Below, piece after piece: positions 24,161 through 36,100 of a stretch of 64,000 nt of DNA. The number at the start of each line of letters is the position of its first letter. Position 1 is the first letter of the stretch. The notes below the pieces were generated by a model. It was not told the origin of the DNA. It made no database searches and saw only the letters and a list, made by a program, of their open reading frames with translations. A program made the translations under genes and the position numbers. Origin of the DNA: Populus alba (Eukaryota > Streptophyta > Magnoliopsida > Malpighiales > Salicaceae). The stretch spans positions 15,066,001-15,130,000 of the forward strand of contig NC_133295.1 of NCBI RefSeq assembly GCF_005239225.2, written 5' to 3'.

Positions 24161-24242
24161 TTATGTGTCTATGTATATAGGAGTAATTAAGTTATCATGG
24201 CCCATATCTTAGATTCGAGCATCCTTTTCTTTGAAAATATTA

Positions 24243-24870
24243 ATCTCCTGCAACTTCTCTAATCTCCTCTCTCAATCTGTTTTGCCACTCTGCAGCAATG
24301 TCCATGATCTATAGAGCCAATGCTGTGGTCTCGTGGCCACCAAGAAGAAGAAAGTCTACACGCACGATGATCTTGGAGCAATAACCCTAGCAAATCCTTT
24401 TGAGAACACCCATCATTAGAATTCTTAGCATCAGTTTCATTTCCAAGTTTTTTTGGCCTCGAGGGTGTCTTTAGGGGAGACGAGCCTGCTAAAGGGTACC
24501 CCGCGGGCCACATAACGGTTTGATTTTAAACAGAGTGATTTGCATTGCCCTTAATTTCTCAAACAACCTTGCTCCCATTTTCATAGCATATTGGCTATAT
24601 ACAGTGGCGGAGGGACCTTTATATATATTTATAAATTTAATAAACACAACTTCTTGGCCCCTTTAAATTATAAATTGACCCCTCTTAAATTTTTTTCCTT
24701 GCTCCGCCCCTGGCTATATATATATATATGATCTCTTAGGCCGTCGCCGTCATTTTTCTCTCCACGTCGATTTCGTGGTTGCCGGAATTTTTCATGAGGG
24801 CAGTCCACTTGTCTTGCATCTTTGTGGCTGGCTCCACCATTAAGCTTGACGTAGCCTATAGGACAAGTAA
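24243..24870 (-). pseudogene. Inverted, truncated P450 exon 3 pseudogene
   Basis: Read on the minus strand, this copies exon 3 of the P450 at 19676-22925, including the end of the preceding intron. It runs from the residues before WTALINSG through the helix I region, at roughly 90% identity by eye. It is broken: the codon after ATATA becomes TAA (Gly to stop); about 49 bp are missing before the FFGGHETT region and smaller gaps follow; and a 111-bp hAT MITE interrupts it. Exons 1, 2 and 4 are absent. It cannot encode a P450. It probably arose by local inverted duplication, and it could be transcribed antisense relative to the parent. Confidence 0.9.
24602..24712. mobile_element. hAT-type MITE, 111 bp, with 8-bp target-site duplication
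   Basis: The ends are CAGTGGCGGAGGGACC and the inverse CAGGGGCGGAGCAAGG, an imperfect terminal inverted repeat starting with CAG-GGCGGAG as in many plant hAT elements. Both sides carry the identical octamer GCTATATA (24594-24601 and 24713-24720), the duplication length of hAT transposases. The body is AT-rich and non-coding. It sits inside the P450 pseudogene, so it inserted after that duplication. Confidence 0.88.
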
Positions 24871-25224
24871 GAAATACAAAATATAGAATAAGAAAATATT
24901 TGGAGCTTATCGATGGAACATGAAAAGTATCATTTTCAAGGAAGAACTTTGCTGGTCAAGGTCTATAATGAAAAGCACCCCTTCATGATGACGAATGCTA
25001 AGTTACTGTTAGTTTCTTCAACCATCCCCTTGCCTGGTGCATGCAATCGATTTTCCCACTCAACCCTATCGTGTAGACTTGATTGCATAGCATTTGGAAA
25101 CTTGCATACGTTTTGGTACTCGTAGAAAAAAATATACTAAGTTCTATTCCGAGTCTCGTCCAAATTAATAAAGAGGCAAACCCATCGTCTGGAAATCCAG
25201 CACAGGTCAAGATTTAGAGGACAT

Positions 25225-26100
25225 TTGTTTACACTTGTGTACACGGTTATGGCTGCATTTTAATTACAAGGCTGCATTTTAATTATAATGCAGTTTGCAT
25301 CTATTTGATAATAAAAAAATAATAATAATTTATTGTTTATGAATCCCACATGTTTTTTGTGTTGGAAACGCAGTTAAAAAAAAATAAGGAATTCTTGTTT
25401 TTCTTGTACTGTTTATGTTAATTGCATTGTTCAATGAATTGTGCAGTTAACATGAACAATGTACATTAATACACTGTTTATATGAACAGTGCAAGAGAAT
25501 TTTTTAAGTGAACAGTGTAATTCACTTGCACTGTTCACGAGTAAATTGCATTGCGTGAACTTTTTTTTTGTGTTAATTTTTTTAACATTTTAAAAAAAAC
25601 TAGTTTAGAGTAAATTAAATTTACTTGGAGAGTGATATGAATAATATTTTTTTCTCAAAAAACTAGTATAAAATGAATTAAATTCACCTGTATTGTAATA
25701 TCAATTTTATATCTGATAATATTTTATCTAATTTTATTACACGCTCAAAAAATTATAAAAATTATAATTTTTGTCAAATGTATTTTATAGGTAATAGAAT
25801 TGTAGATAGTTTCATGAAATAATAAAAAATATTTTATATAAAGTATGACTTATTTCATTATATAATAGCAATAGTTAAATCCAAAATATTTAAATTAAAA
25901 ATCATCAATATTAATATATATTTTTTTAAATTATTTTATAACTTCAATTTCAAAAACATTTTAATTAAATACATTAAATTATTTTTTCTTCAACCTCAAT
26001 TTCAACCACAGTTTTAACCAAACATCTATTTTTTTAAACCATAACCACAACAGTAATAACTACCTCAATACCAAACACACTCTTATTATACTGTTTGAAA
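25225..26100. repeat. AT-rich repeat with GTTTGG-type inverted ends
   Basis: The right end, inverted, reads GAGTGTGTTTGGTATTGAGG. The left end has CATTTGTTTACACTTGTG followed by GGTTATGGCTGCATTTTAA, so the edges are loosely inverted. Inside lies a cluster of partly palindromic GAACAGTG / CACTGTTC words (about 25410-25560) that could fold. There is no gene. Target duplications were not found, so exact limits are uncertain. Confidence 0.4.
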
Positions 26101-26154
26101 TCAATTGTTACGAGCACTCTAATTATCATCCAATCTTGTGAGCATAAAATAAAC

Positions 26155-27099
26155 TTAAAAAAGCGGCAAGCTTGGTGGGAACCGAACGTGCATCCACTCT
26201 TTCTCGTGTGTTGTTGAATGATCCCATCCAATCTCATCGAGCAATGAGAGCTTCAGTTCATACAGCTTCTTCTTGGGTGGATCTCCATTATCTTGTATCA
26301 TTTCATTCAATGCCTGGAGACAATGGATGATCAGGTTCGAGTAAACTGACCAACTAACTGAATACAATAACCAAACCCTATCATTCTTCTCAACATGCTT
26401 TCTTGACAAGTGACAAATACTATCTTATGGTCAAAATAAACTTGAAGCTCGGCTGAGTTAACAACACACATGACACAAGGAAGAAGATATTACCTTTAGC
26501 GCCGCTCCTAGCCTCCCCCGTCGTCTTTCACGTAGCACTAAGAGGGTGCCATATTTCGAGGACTTTGTATCAACCCATTTTTGCAGCTCTTTGAAATTAT
26601 CCTCGAACAAATCTTTTGTCCCTTCCGTTTCAGCTGTCTCACCCTGCCATGATGATAGTTGTAAGATACATAAATCACAAATACCACGGGAACAGAGCCT
26701 GCGTTCATATTTTAGTGTCAATGAGAGGTATATATGCCCGTCATTTTCTTTAGGTGCATCTATGTTTTAAGAATTTGGCAATCAAACACCTACAGATATA
26801 CAGTATCAAATCCTTTTACCAAAAAGAAAAAACAAAAACCAAAGAAAAGTTCAAGGGGGAAAAGAAAAAAAGGACCACGGGTTGCCAGGGTCCGACTCTC
26901 TCTCTAACCAGTAATGTTGTTCAACTGTCCTTGAAAACATTTTTTTTTTCTTTTAAAGGACTAGGGAAGCAAGCATGTTTCAGAAACCATAAAAAATCTT
27001 GCTGATCCAAGCCGGATTTTGATACCAGCATCCTAGTCCAGTCAATTGGACACAAGTACTATAGGAAAAACCAGCTATTCCATGTAACGAATTTGATGG

Positions 27100-27134
<35 letters not shown>

Positions 27135-30100
27135 ACTTCAAGGGGCATAAACCTACAACCAAAAAGAGATGATCTTTACTACCTTCAGAGATTCAATCTC
27201 CATCAATGCCAGCCCTTTTTGGTACAGTGCCTCTGCCAATTGATCCCTGGTTGTCTCCATTTTCTTTTTCATTTTCTACAATAAAAGAATAACAGGCGCA
27301 ACTTCATAACTGCTATTCAAGTAAATGAATGCAAATACATGCTACAATTGATGAGAGAGAGAGAGATTATAGCAGGAGGAGGGAGCAGAGCTTACATCAT
27401 CGAGTATAAGAAATTGAAACCACAAAATTAAAGCAACCATGTGAAACTGGTGTTAATTTTGATAAAACCAATATGCCAATAGCTCATTTATTAACTTCGA
27501 AAAAAGTCTACAAGGAATTTTGTCCAAAAGAGAACCACAAAGAAGGTAGAAAATTAGCAACATAGATACACACCTCTGCCTCCTCATCTTCAGGATCATT
27601 CTTGTGCAAAAAGAACTTTGCCACCTCATCTTGGTCAATACTATCTATTACTTCATTTGCTGCATCTATAACCTGCAGAATCCATGCACACGTGAATTGC
27701 TATTTTCATAGCATGTTTCTTCATAGAGGATGTGAAAAAACTAGCACTGCAACATATATTATTGTTACTTTTTTATGGAAATTACCTCTTCATGATGACG
27801 AATTTTATCTTCCACGTTACTCTGAGAAAGCAAGCCTTCCAAAATCTTGGCAAGTAGTGGAGTATAGTTTGGGTACTCAGACTGCCAAAGGACCCATGAT
27901 TATTACGTCACAATGTATTGAAATAATTCTATAACCTTTAAATGCGATTGACTCCCAACAGCAAAGAAGACTGAGTTTCAAATGCCTGAAACCCATATGA
28001 TCAAGGCACATGTTGAGGCTTGAAAGTTTGCAAGATTGCTCATGGTGCAATTGTCCTCGTTTCAATGCAAAACAAATAGGACAAGTAAAGCAAGAATCTT
28101 CAATTTGGGAAACCCCGACCACCTTTATGAAATTTTCCCAAGTTAAATGCACATTTAAATCCAACGTGATACTGCAATTCCAGCGTATGGGACAAAATTT
28201 AAACATGTATTCTAGAAATTTTACTGGATTCTGAATTGACTCCAGAAGATGATTTGACCTAAACAGTTGAGTTTTGGAGAGAGAAAAAAGAGCTCTTTGA
28301 TAACGTGAAATGATGCTTCTTCAAAATGTCAAAAAATAGTTTATAAAGGACAATAGTATATTAGTCTTTAAATTTAGTAATATCCAACCTTAAGAGATGC
28401 GGATAACTTTTTCCATTCTGAGCGTTCTTCATCAGTGTCTTGTTTTAGGCTTGAAATAACTCTAATCTTTGCATCTCGAACCTGAGGTATACATGTAGTT
28501 AAGAGATGATAATCAAAACCTCAGCGTTCAACAGCATATTAAGGACAGATAATCAAGAATTAAAAAGGTAACAGAAAAATCAAAGGATTCTAGCAAAATG
28601 ATCCCAGAGGCATGTGCCTGTTTGATGATGCAAAGCAATTCAATCATTGCCAATATTACAGCGACCAAATGAGGTGATGAGACCATTTTTTTTATTTCTA
28701 ATGCAAGAATCGACGACAATTATTAAATTACTTGAAAATGCACTTAGAACATCTTGCTTCAAAATGGCACAGTACCTCCTCCTCTAAACGCTCAGACACA
28801 GTTTTCAAGTTAGTTGAAGAACTTTTCCCCTTGTCCTCATCAACCTGTCAAAGCAACATTAGCAAAATGATAAGCCTGGCCTTGGATTTAGTTTACAATG
28901 AAAACAATGGTAGGCAACTTCTTTAGATCCTCATAAATTGACTTATAAGGGGCCAAAAAACAAGAAAATAAACCTTATTTGGTGGCACAACATAAGTGAT
29001 TTGGTAAGACACAGGGTTCTTTTGTGGACTTCTCTCCCCTTCCTTGCCAGCAAATGATAGTTTTCCATATGAGATTGATCCCAGCAGTATAGATCCTTGT
29101 GGAGCATTCTGCAGAAATTGAGAAATTCCAATTTATATTGTTCTTTCACCACAGGAGTCGGGAACAGGGATTATACCTTAGGGAGCTTGTCTTTCACTGG
29201 TGGGCCCAAGTAAATGGCTTCTTTCTTCCTAGAAAATAACTTTGAAGTTATAAAACGCACAATGAAACAGAAAATAACACAAGGTTAGTGAACCATGGAA
29301 ATAATCATTCAAGACAACATACCCTGGAACTAAAACTGAGGACTTAAAAGCACCATTTCCCATCACAGGACCATCTGGTTCGGAGAAAAAGTTCAATTGA
29401 ATGACTTCCTGGATTAAAAAGACCAGATCTCAATCAGTTGATTAGTAACATAATTCGCAGAATCAAGTTCCTGAATAAAAAAGAAAGAAAAGAGAGAGTG
29501 CTTGCACAAGGGGAACCGATATTCTATCAAGCAAAAGGAGAGCTGAACTCAAATCTATTTCTAGTCAAATAGTGCCAATAAAGATGCGACTTAAGCACAA
29601 AAATGCTGCAGGCAAAAAACTTAAAAAAAAAATCCACAAATTGTATAATGCCCATATGCACGTTCAAAAGTGTGGCACCTGTTGAATTCAACTAAAATCT
29701 CAAGATACGTTAAAATAAAAGATACATTACCTTGCCATCCAAGTTTCTCTCAATAAACAATACCAACTGCTTCATCTTTTCCAAATATTGCACATTGTCA
29801 TGCCTGAAACACAATCAGTATCATTACAGAGATTAAGCTGGGTTTTAAGCATTTACTGTTAAATGAAGTTTGAAATTATCAAATGTTCATAGTCGTGGCT
29901 TAGAAAAAAAAATGAGGTTTTTCCTACACTGAATTTATAGTCTGGTACAAACAAGTACAGGTTAAAAATTGGTTGTATGAATTTTAATTACAATTTGGAC
30001 TGCCTCGGCAATTAGGCCAGACCTTAGATATAGCCGTAAATTGTATTCACCCTTAGGAAGTTTTGCAGCTTTAGGATAGGCATCACCCATAGCATATACA

Positions 30101-33100
30101 CGCTGTAATCAAAAAGGGAAAAAATAAAATAAGAAAACAAGAATCAGCTCTGCATATTCAAAGCAACAAGGAAAAAAAAGTATCACCCGTTGCTGGTAAA
30201 TTGAATGATATGAAGGAGTAATAGCGTGTGGAATAGAGTGGCACTTGTCAGTGTATAGCTAATAATTGTAATACTAAATTTACTACCAGGAAATACTAGT
30301 TGTATACTATGAGTTAACTATTCCAGTCCTTAAGCAATGATCAACATATTTTTTTAAATCTCATCTGCTAAGACAATATAAATTGTTCACGTACCTTGTT
30401 AGTGTCAGAAATCATATAAAATTGTGATTCAAATTTTGTATCATAAATGCGATTATTAAGCAATGGAACTTGAGGCTTCACTGCAGCTCCATCTTCCAAT
30501 TTAAACTTATAACTGCCAAACAACAGAAACACAAGAGTAGATGATGACGAGTGTTGAAATTCATTAGTATGTGTAAGTAGAAGTATAACCTACGTTAACG
30601 TCAGGGCTAGTGTCTGTTTTCCAGAGGGTAGTTTGTCACGACTCTCTGTAAGAGTGCTAAGTTTAGCATCAACGGGTCGATATGGAACTCTTATCTGTAA
30701 GATGAACATGAAGAATTGCAGCATTAAATAGCAAACAACCACACCAAAAGAAAAGTTTCATATTTATTTAAACGGAAACAAAATGAACAATTCCAACCCA
30801 AATCATCTAGAAAACAGAAGCTATATTTCACCTTATTCAGAATAGCAGCAGGGGCGAGTTTCTCAGATGACAACAGAGCTTCAGCATCAATTCTTACAGG
30901 GGCTTCACTTCCATCAAGAATGATTTCCTCTTTATTGATGGCAATCCCATGAAACACAATCTAACCATTATAAGATAAACAATATTATTTAGCAGGTGTA
31001 GAATAACAAAATATATGCTTAAGTTTTACTTTTCTGATTGTTAACCAAATCAATGGACTCGCAGAACATATCAGCTTTATTTTCTACATCACAAGATGGA
31101 ATTTTACTGTTTATAAGATTATAAAACAACACAATCAATCAAAAGCTTACACTAAATGGGGGTTCATAATCCATAGACTATTCATAACCGTACCCCCCCC
31201 CAAAAAAAAAAAAACAAAAAAACAAAACAAAAAGAAAGAAAGAAAAAAGAAAAAAAAGATAGGCAGTTAATAAAAATGCAGAAAATTTGGAAATGGCTTG
31301 TTACCTCAAAGTCTACAATAGTGGTTTCATGACTTCCTATCCCACTTGACCAAAACTGAGCAACAGCTAATTCCATTGTCTGACCACCCACAATAGGAAA
31401 TGCAAAACTTTTGGCAGTAGGAGAAGAAAATGTTACAACACTCTCCCACTTCAAAGGTCTTTGTAAGGGACAAATCTGCACATTGACATCACATTATAGA
31501 AGGTCTAGGCAACATAATATAACATTCTCACTGCATGCATACCTGAACAGTGTCAACAAAAAATCGTCGAGTAGTATCAAACCCTGATGTTCGCATAGTT
31601 GCCTCAACCCAAGTAGCACCAAGCGGCACTTCAATGTATCTCCTTTCTATGTGCCCTGTTCAAGCAATATGTTCATGATAGAAAGAAAAATGATTTATGT
31701 GCTGCAATAAAAGCTAGCTCAGATATCAAGGCAGTGTAACCTAACTCTTGAGGCCCAAAATCATAATTTCATATCACATGATAGGATAGGACAAAAGTGA
31801 CCTGGCAGAAATGACATCCCAGAAAATGAGACAACTGGGGGCTGATTCTTCACTTTCATAGGCTTTGTTATGGTGACTGGGATCCTGAAAATGGGACCAC
31901 GCCATGGTGCTTTGCAATCAACCCCGTATACTTCGTAGTAATGTAAACCATCACTTAACTTGGTAGGATCAACCACTATGCTGAAAAGAAAGGAAAAGGA
32001 AACATACATTAGTAAAATGAGGTACCTCTCAACATCTAAAATAAGATCCTGCTAGTGCAGAAAAAAACGAACAGATGCTTTGAAGCTAAAACTTCCAAGT
32101 TAGACTAATAACCAAAAAAGGGTAAGAGACAAAAGAAGCTTGGGAAACCTCCAAGTTGGACTAATAACAGAAAAAGGAGTGAGAGAGACATAAGAAGCTT
32201 GGGAAAACAATATATAGCTCTCTTAGCAAGACGTGCATGAACAAGTATTTGTTTGATGCAGTTGTGAGCATTATCATGATGTCTGCCAAATGATATCCAC
32301 CATACAAGCTAAAGGGTAGAACCAGTTTATGTCAGATTATAGAGCCTCAAAATGCAACCAGAAGAGTTTAAAATTGAATGATAAAGGAATGAAATGATTA
32401 GGAAGTCAAATAGGCAAAACAAATTGTAAATAATAACCACAATCTGAAAACATTCAAGAATTCTTCAGTAAGGAGAAGATGGAGCAGAGTGATGCTAACT
32501 TACTTGAAGCTGCGTCCATTGTTAGTGAGAAGGAGATAGTCAGGAGCCCTTACAACAGTCTTTTCAGTAGAGTGTACCTCAATACATTCCTCGAAGCAAA
32601 CCAATTCTTCCAAATTACTTGCACCTTCATGAAACTTTGGTTGGACTTGCACTGTCCACTGTCAAAAATATTACTTTAGTAGTTATAAAAGTGACAGACA
32701 TGATGGAACTGGAAAATCCTGTTGTCAGAAGACACACTCTTTCCTATCAATGTCCTGGATGAGATAGATAAACATGGAGGAATTCTTGTGTGATATAAGT
32801 AATCTAACATTATAATATTTCATATTACTCATCACGTGAACAATTATATAGCATTTTAAATCTACAAATTAGCAGTTAAGACAATGCTTTATGACACTGC
32901 ATTATAAAAATGAAAAGTCATGCAACCCTGCAGTGACCAAAATAGTAAGATGAGAAGACATTGGAAAACATTGGCATCAACAAAAGAATCGAACATCTAC
33001 AAAAAAACAACAGTGACAAATGACTGCTTATAGTATGCAAATCAGGCTAGATAGTAACCATCATAGAGAAACTGCCACCACATAGCAATTGAGTAAACTG

Positions 33101-36100
33101 ATTTCCAATCAACATTTCCCAACAAAATAAGGTTTTCAGGCAGAGAAATTTCAAGAAAATACGAGCAGAGTTTGGATTGCTAATCAAACTGATCACTAGG
33201 TGAAAAGTCATGCTCTGTCAGCCAAGGTATGTCCCATGAAGCATGAGCAATTCCTTAACAAGAACTACCTGTGCTTTAATGTCTAACGACTGTAGAATAA
33301 GAGCCTAGTAAATTCAAAGCAAAGAGACTAATAACTTTAGTGTCCACACAACATGCCAACATCATTAGATTTCAAGTAAAATCAAAACAAAAACCAAGTG
33401 ATAATAACTAAAACAAAACAAAAACCAGAACATTAACAAAAACAAAAACCAAGTGACATCCTTTCATGATTGAGAACACAGATAAGACAACTCAGTCACA
33501 AGAAAGAACAATGGCTGGGGCAGTAACAACTGATAATAACTAAATGATTGGTTTAAGCTGAAAAACAACCAGAACATTAACAAATGCCTACAGATACAAT
33601 TCCAGGAATTCAGCAAACTCAAACAGAATTATCTCATGTATGTATGCATATTTTTCACAAGAAAAAAACAATCAATATCAAGTATAATAATGCCCCCACC
33701 TCTGTAGGTTGCTTGCAAGCACTTGCATCCCTGAGGTAGATTCCTCGTGAAGTAGGAGCTGCAGCCAAAATTCATCATAAAATAGAGTTACAGTTTCATT
33801 GCACAGATAATCCAAAATCAACAAGAATTCAATCCCAACACATGCAGAAGAAACTTGGTCACTAGTGAACAATAGCTGAAACTTCCTTGAAATTTTTAGA
33901 AAGCCTCTAAATACTCGTGGAATCAGTTCTAGGCAAGGCAGGATTATCTCCAAATGTCTTGCAAAATCCCCTAATAGCTAACAAATCACCATATCCTCAA
34001 CCTTTTGAGGAGTACGATGAGCGGCATGACAATTACATTGAAATAACTATACAAAAGTTCACAAATATCACTTTTTGCAAGTTTTCAAAGTCACATGATG
34101 ATCAGACTGAATAAGTTAGATGTTTGCATGTTGTGTGGAGTTGGCAGACATCACTGGTACTTACTTGTTTTTCCAGATTGATTGACCTTTATTTCATACC
34201 AAACACATGGAATATTCCGGGACTGCTTTATATATTCATGTGCCCTGTCATGCAACAAATAGTTAAGACAGACCGCAGCTGACAATTGTAAAGGAAAAAA
34301 GGAATAGGAAGAAAACCTTACCTGTCAACTTGCATAAGCCCCTGTCCTGTGGATAGCTTATCAGCTGGCGATTCACCTACAGGAACAGATGTATTCTCAA
34401 GGGCCTTCCTTACACTGTATGGACTTACAGGAATACCTTCAGCCTGCACAAATGAAGTTCCCAATAGAAGATTTAATTTAGCACCGACAACTTAGATCCA
34501 GCCATGCAACAAGGACAGAAAGAGGGTAAGAAGAAATATAATGATAAACAAGAACCTTCATTGCACTGATAAGTAATGCAATTCCACCACAAGCAGATGG
34601 AGAGGCCATTGATGTTCCATTCATCAGCATGCGTTTTTGAAGAGTCCAGGTAGGGACAGGAGCAACAGCCCCTCCAGGAGCACTTATACTTACTCCGAGA
34701 TCTCCATCAGAAGTTGGTCCTCGGCTTGACCTACATCCCATTTCAATGAATTACAAAGTATTCACAAGCAAACAAAAACTTAAGGCTAGAGCCAGGCAAA
34801 AGTAAATTAATATACCAAGTGTATTCAAGTCCCTCGGCAGGAGGTTCAACAACACAATGAGCACCTGCAGCCATAGCAGGAGAGACATATGCACCAACCC
34901 CTATAATGCTTGAACTTGTACCACCAGGAGCACCAACAGTACTTAATGCTGGACCACTGTTGCCAGCACTGCTTACAAATATAAGACGGTGCTTGTTCAC
35001 CACCTAATTAAAGAAACAGTAACCCGTAGCATATAAGAACATGAAAGAATAAATACAGGAGGAAGATCAACAATTATCAAAGCTGAAATTGCAAGGTTTT
35101 GATTTGATACCTCATTAACAAGGTCAACGAAGCGGCCATAATCTGGTAGTAATGTAGGTTCCCCATAACTCATGTTGATGAGATCACATTTATGCTGTGA
35201 AAAAAAAAAAGTCCATTTAGTCAAGGCACACAAACATAATAATAATAATAATAATAATAATAATCTGCCATATACCCCCCCCCCCGGGACTCTTTTGGGG
35301 CAAGGGAACTTGAGCTGGCAATCTCCTCTTGCAAGGAGAGGTTCAGCAAGCATTTTGGTCATGACTAGAAAAGGAAATAAATTATACTCACCTCCACAGC
35401 AGCTATTAGAGCCCGTGTCAAGCCAGTGCCTGTCTCCATTGAACCTAAACGTGTGTCGCCAATTTTGCAAGATATCAATTGTGCCCCAGGTGCAACTCCA
35501 TTCAATAATGACTCCTGATATAGATGAAAATGACAGACATCAAGTCATTTCTAAAAGAAGGAAAGCGAAAAGGAAAGCAATAGGGACTTAAACAGCAATA
35601 CCTTTGGGTGGAAGGCTGTAGCAATACCCGCAACATGGGTTCCATGAGGAGAGCTATCCGTTACAATGCTTAAGATGTTCCCATCACTATAAACATTAAG
35701 AACAAATGTACAGGCATCTAACTTGCTGAACACACCATACTTCCTTTCAATCCTGAGAGCGCATTTACCATGGAACTAGTTAGGTATCCAAATCATATAA
35801 AAGATCTAACAACTCAATTATTTCATTACTCTTTCCAAGGTTAACAATTGCTAAAACTAACAAAGTTTTCAGGATCTGAGCAACGCTGTTTGTTTAAAAT
35901 TCCTCAAAAGCTTGAGAATGAAACCAATGACAGGTCAGAAGCCAAGTTTTTTATCAAAACCGAAAGAGGTAACACGTGTAAGGGTACCATCAAAGTGTCC
36001 ATTACAATGTATGTGTGCACATTTGCAAATGCAGGAGGAGTAAAGCTTGCATTCTCTAATGCTTTTAAAACACGTAGATGAGAAACTTAAGCGAACTAAA

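Noticed and set aside
35275..35360. C-run followed by GC-richer sequence in TPP2 intron 9, possibly a SINE fragment
   Set aside because: No recognisable A and B boxes at the right spacing, no tail and no target duplication. It could be a fragment, but I cannot support it.
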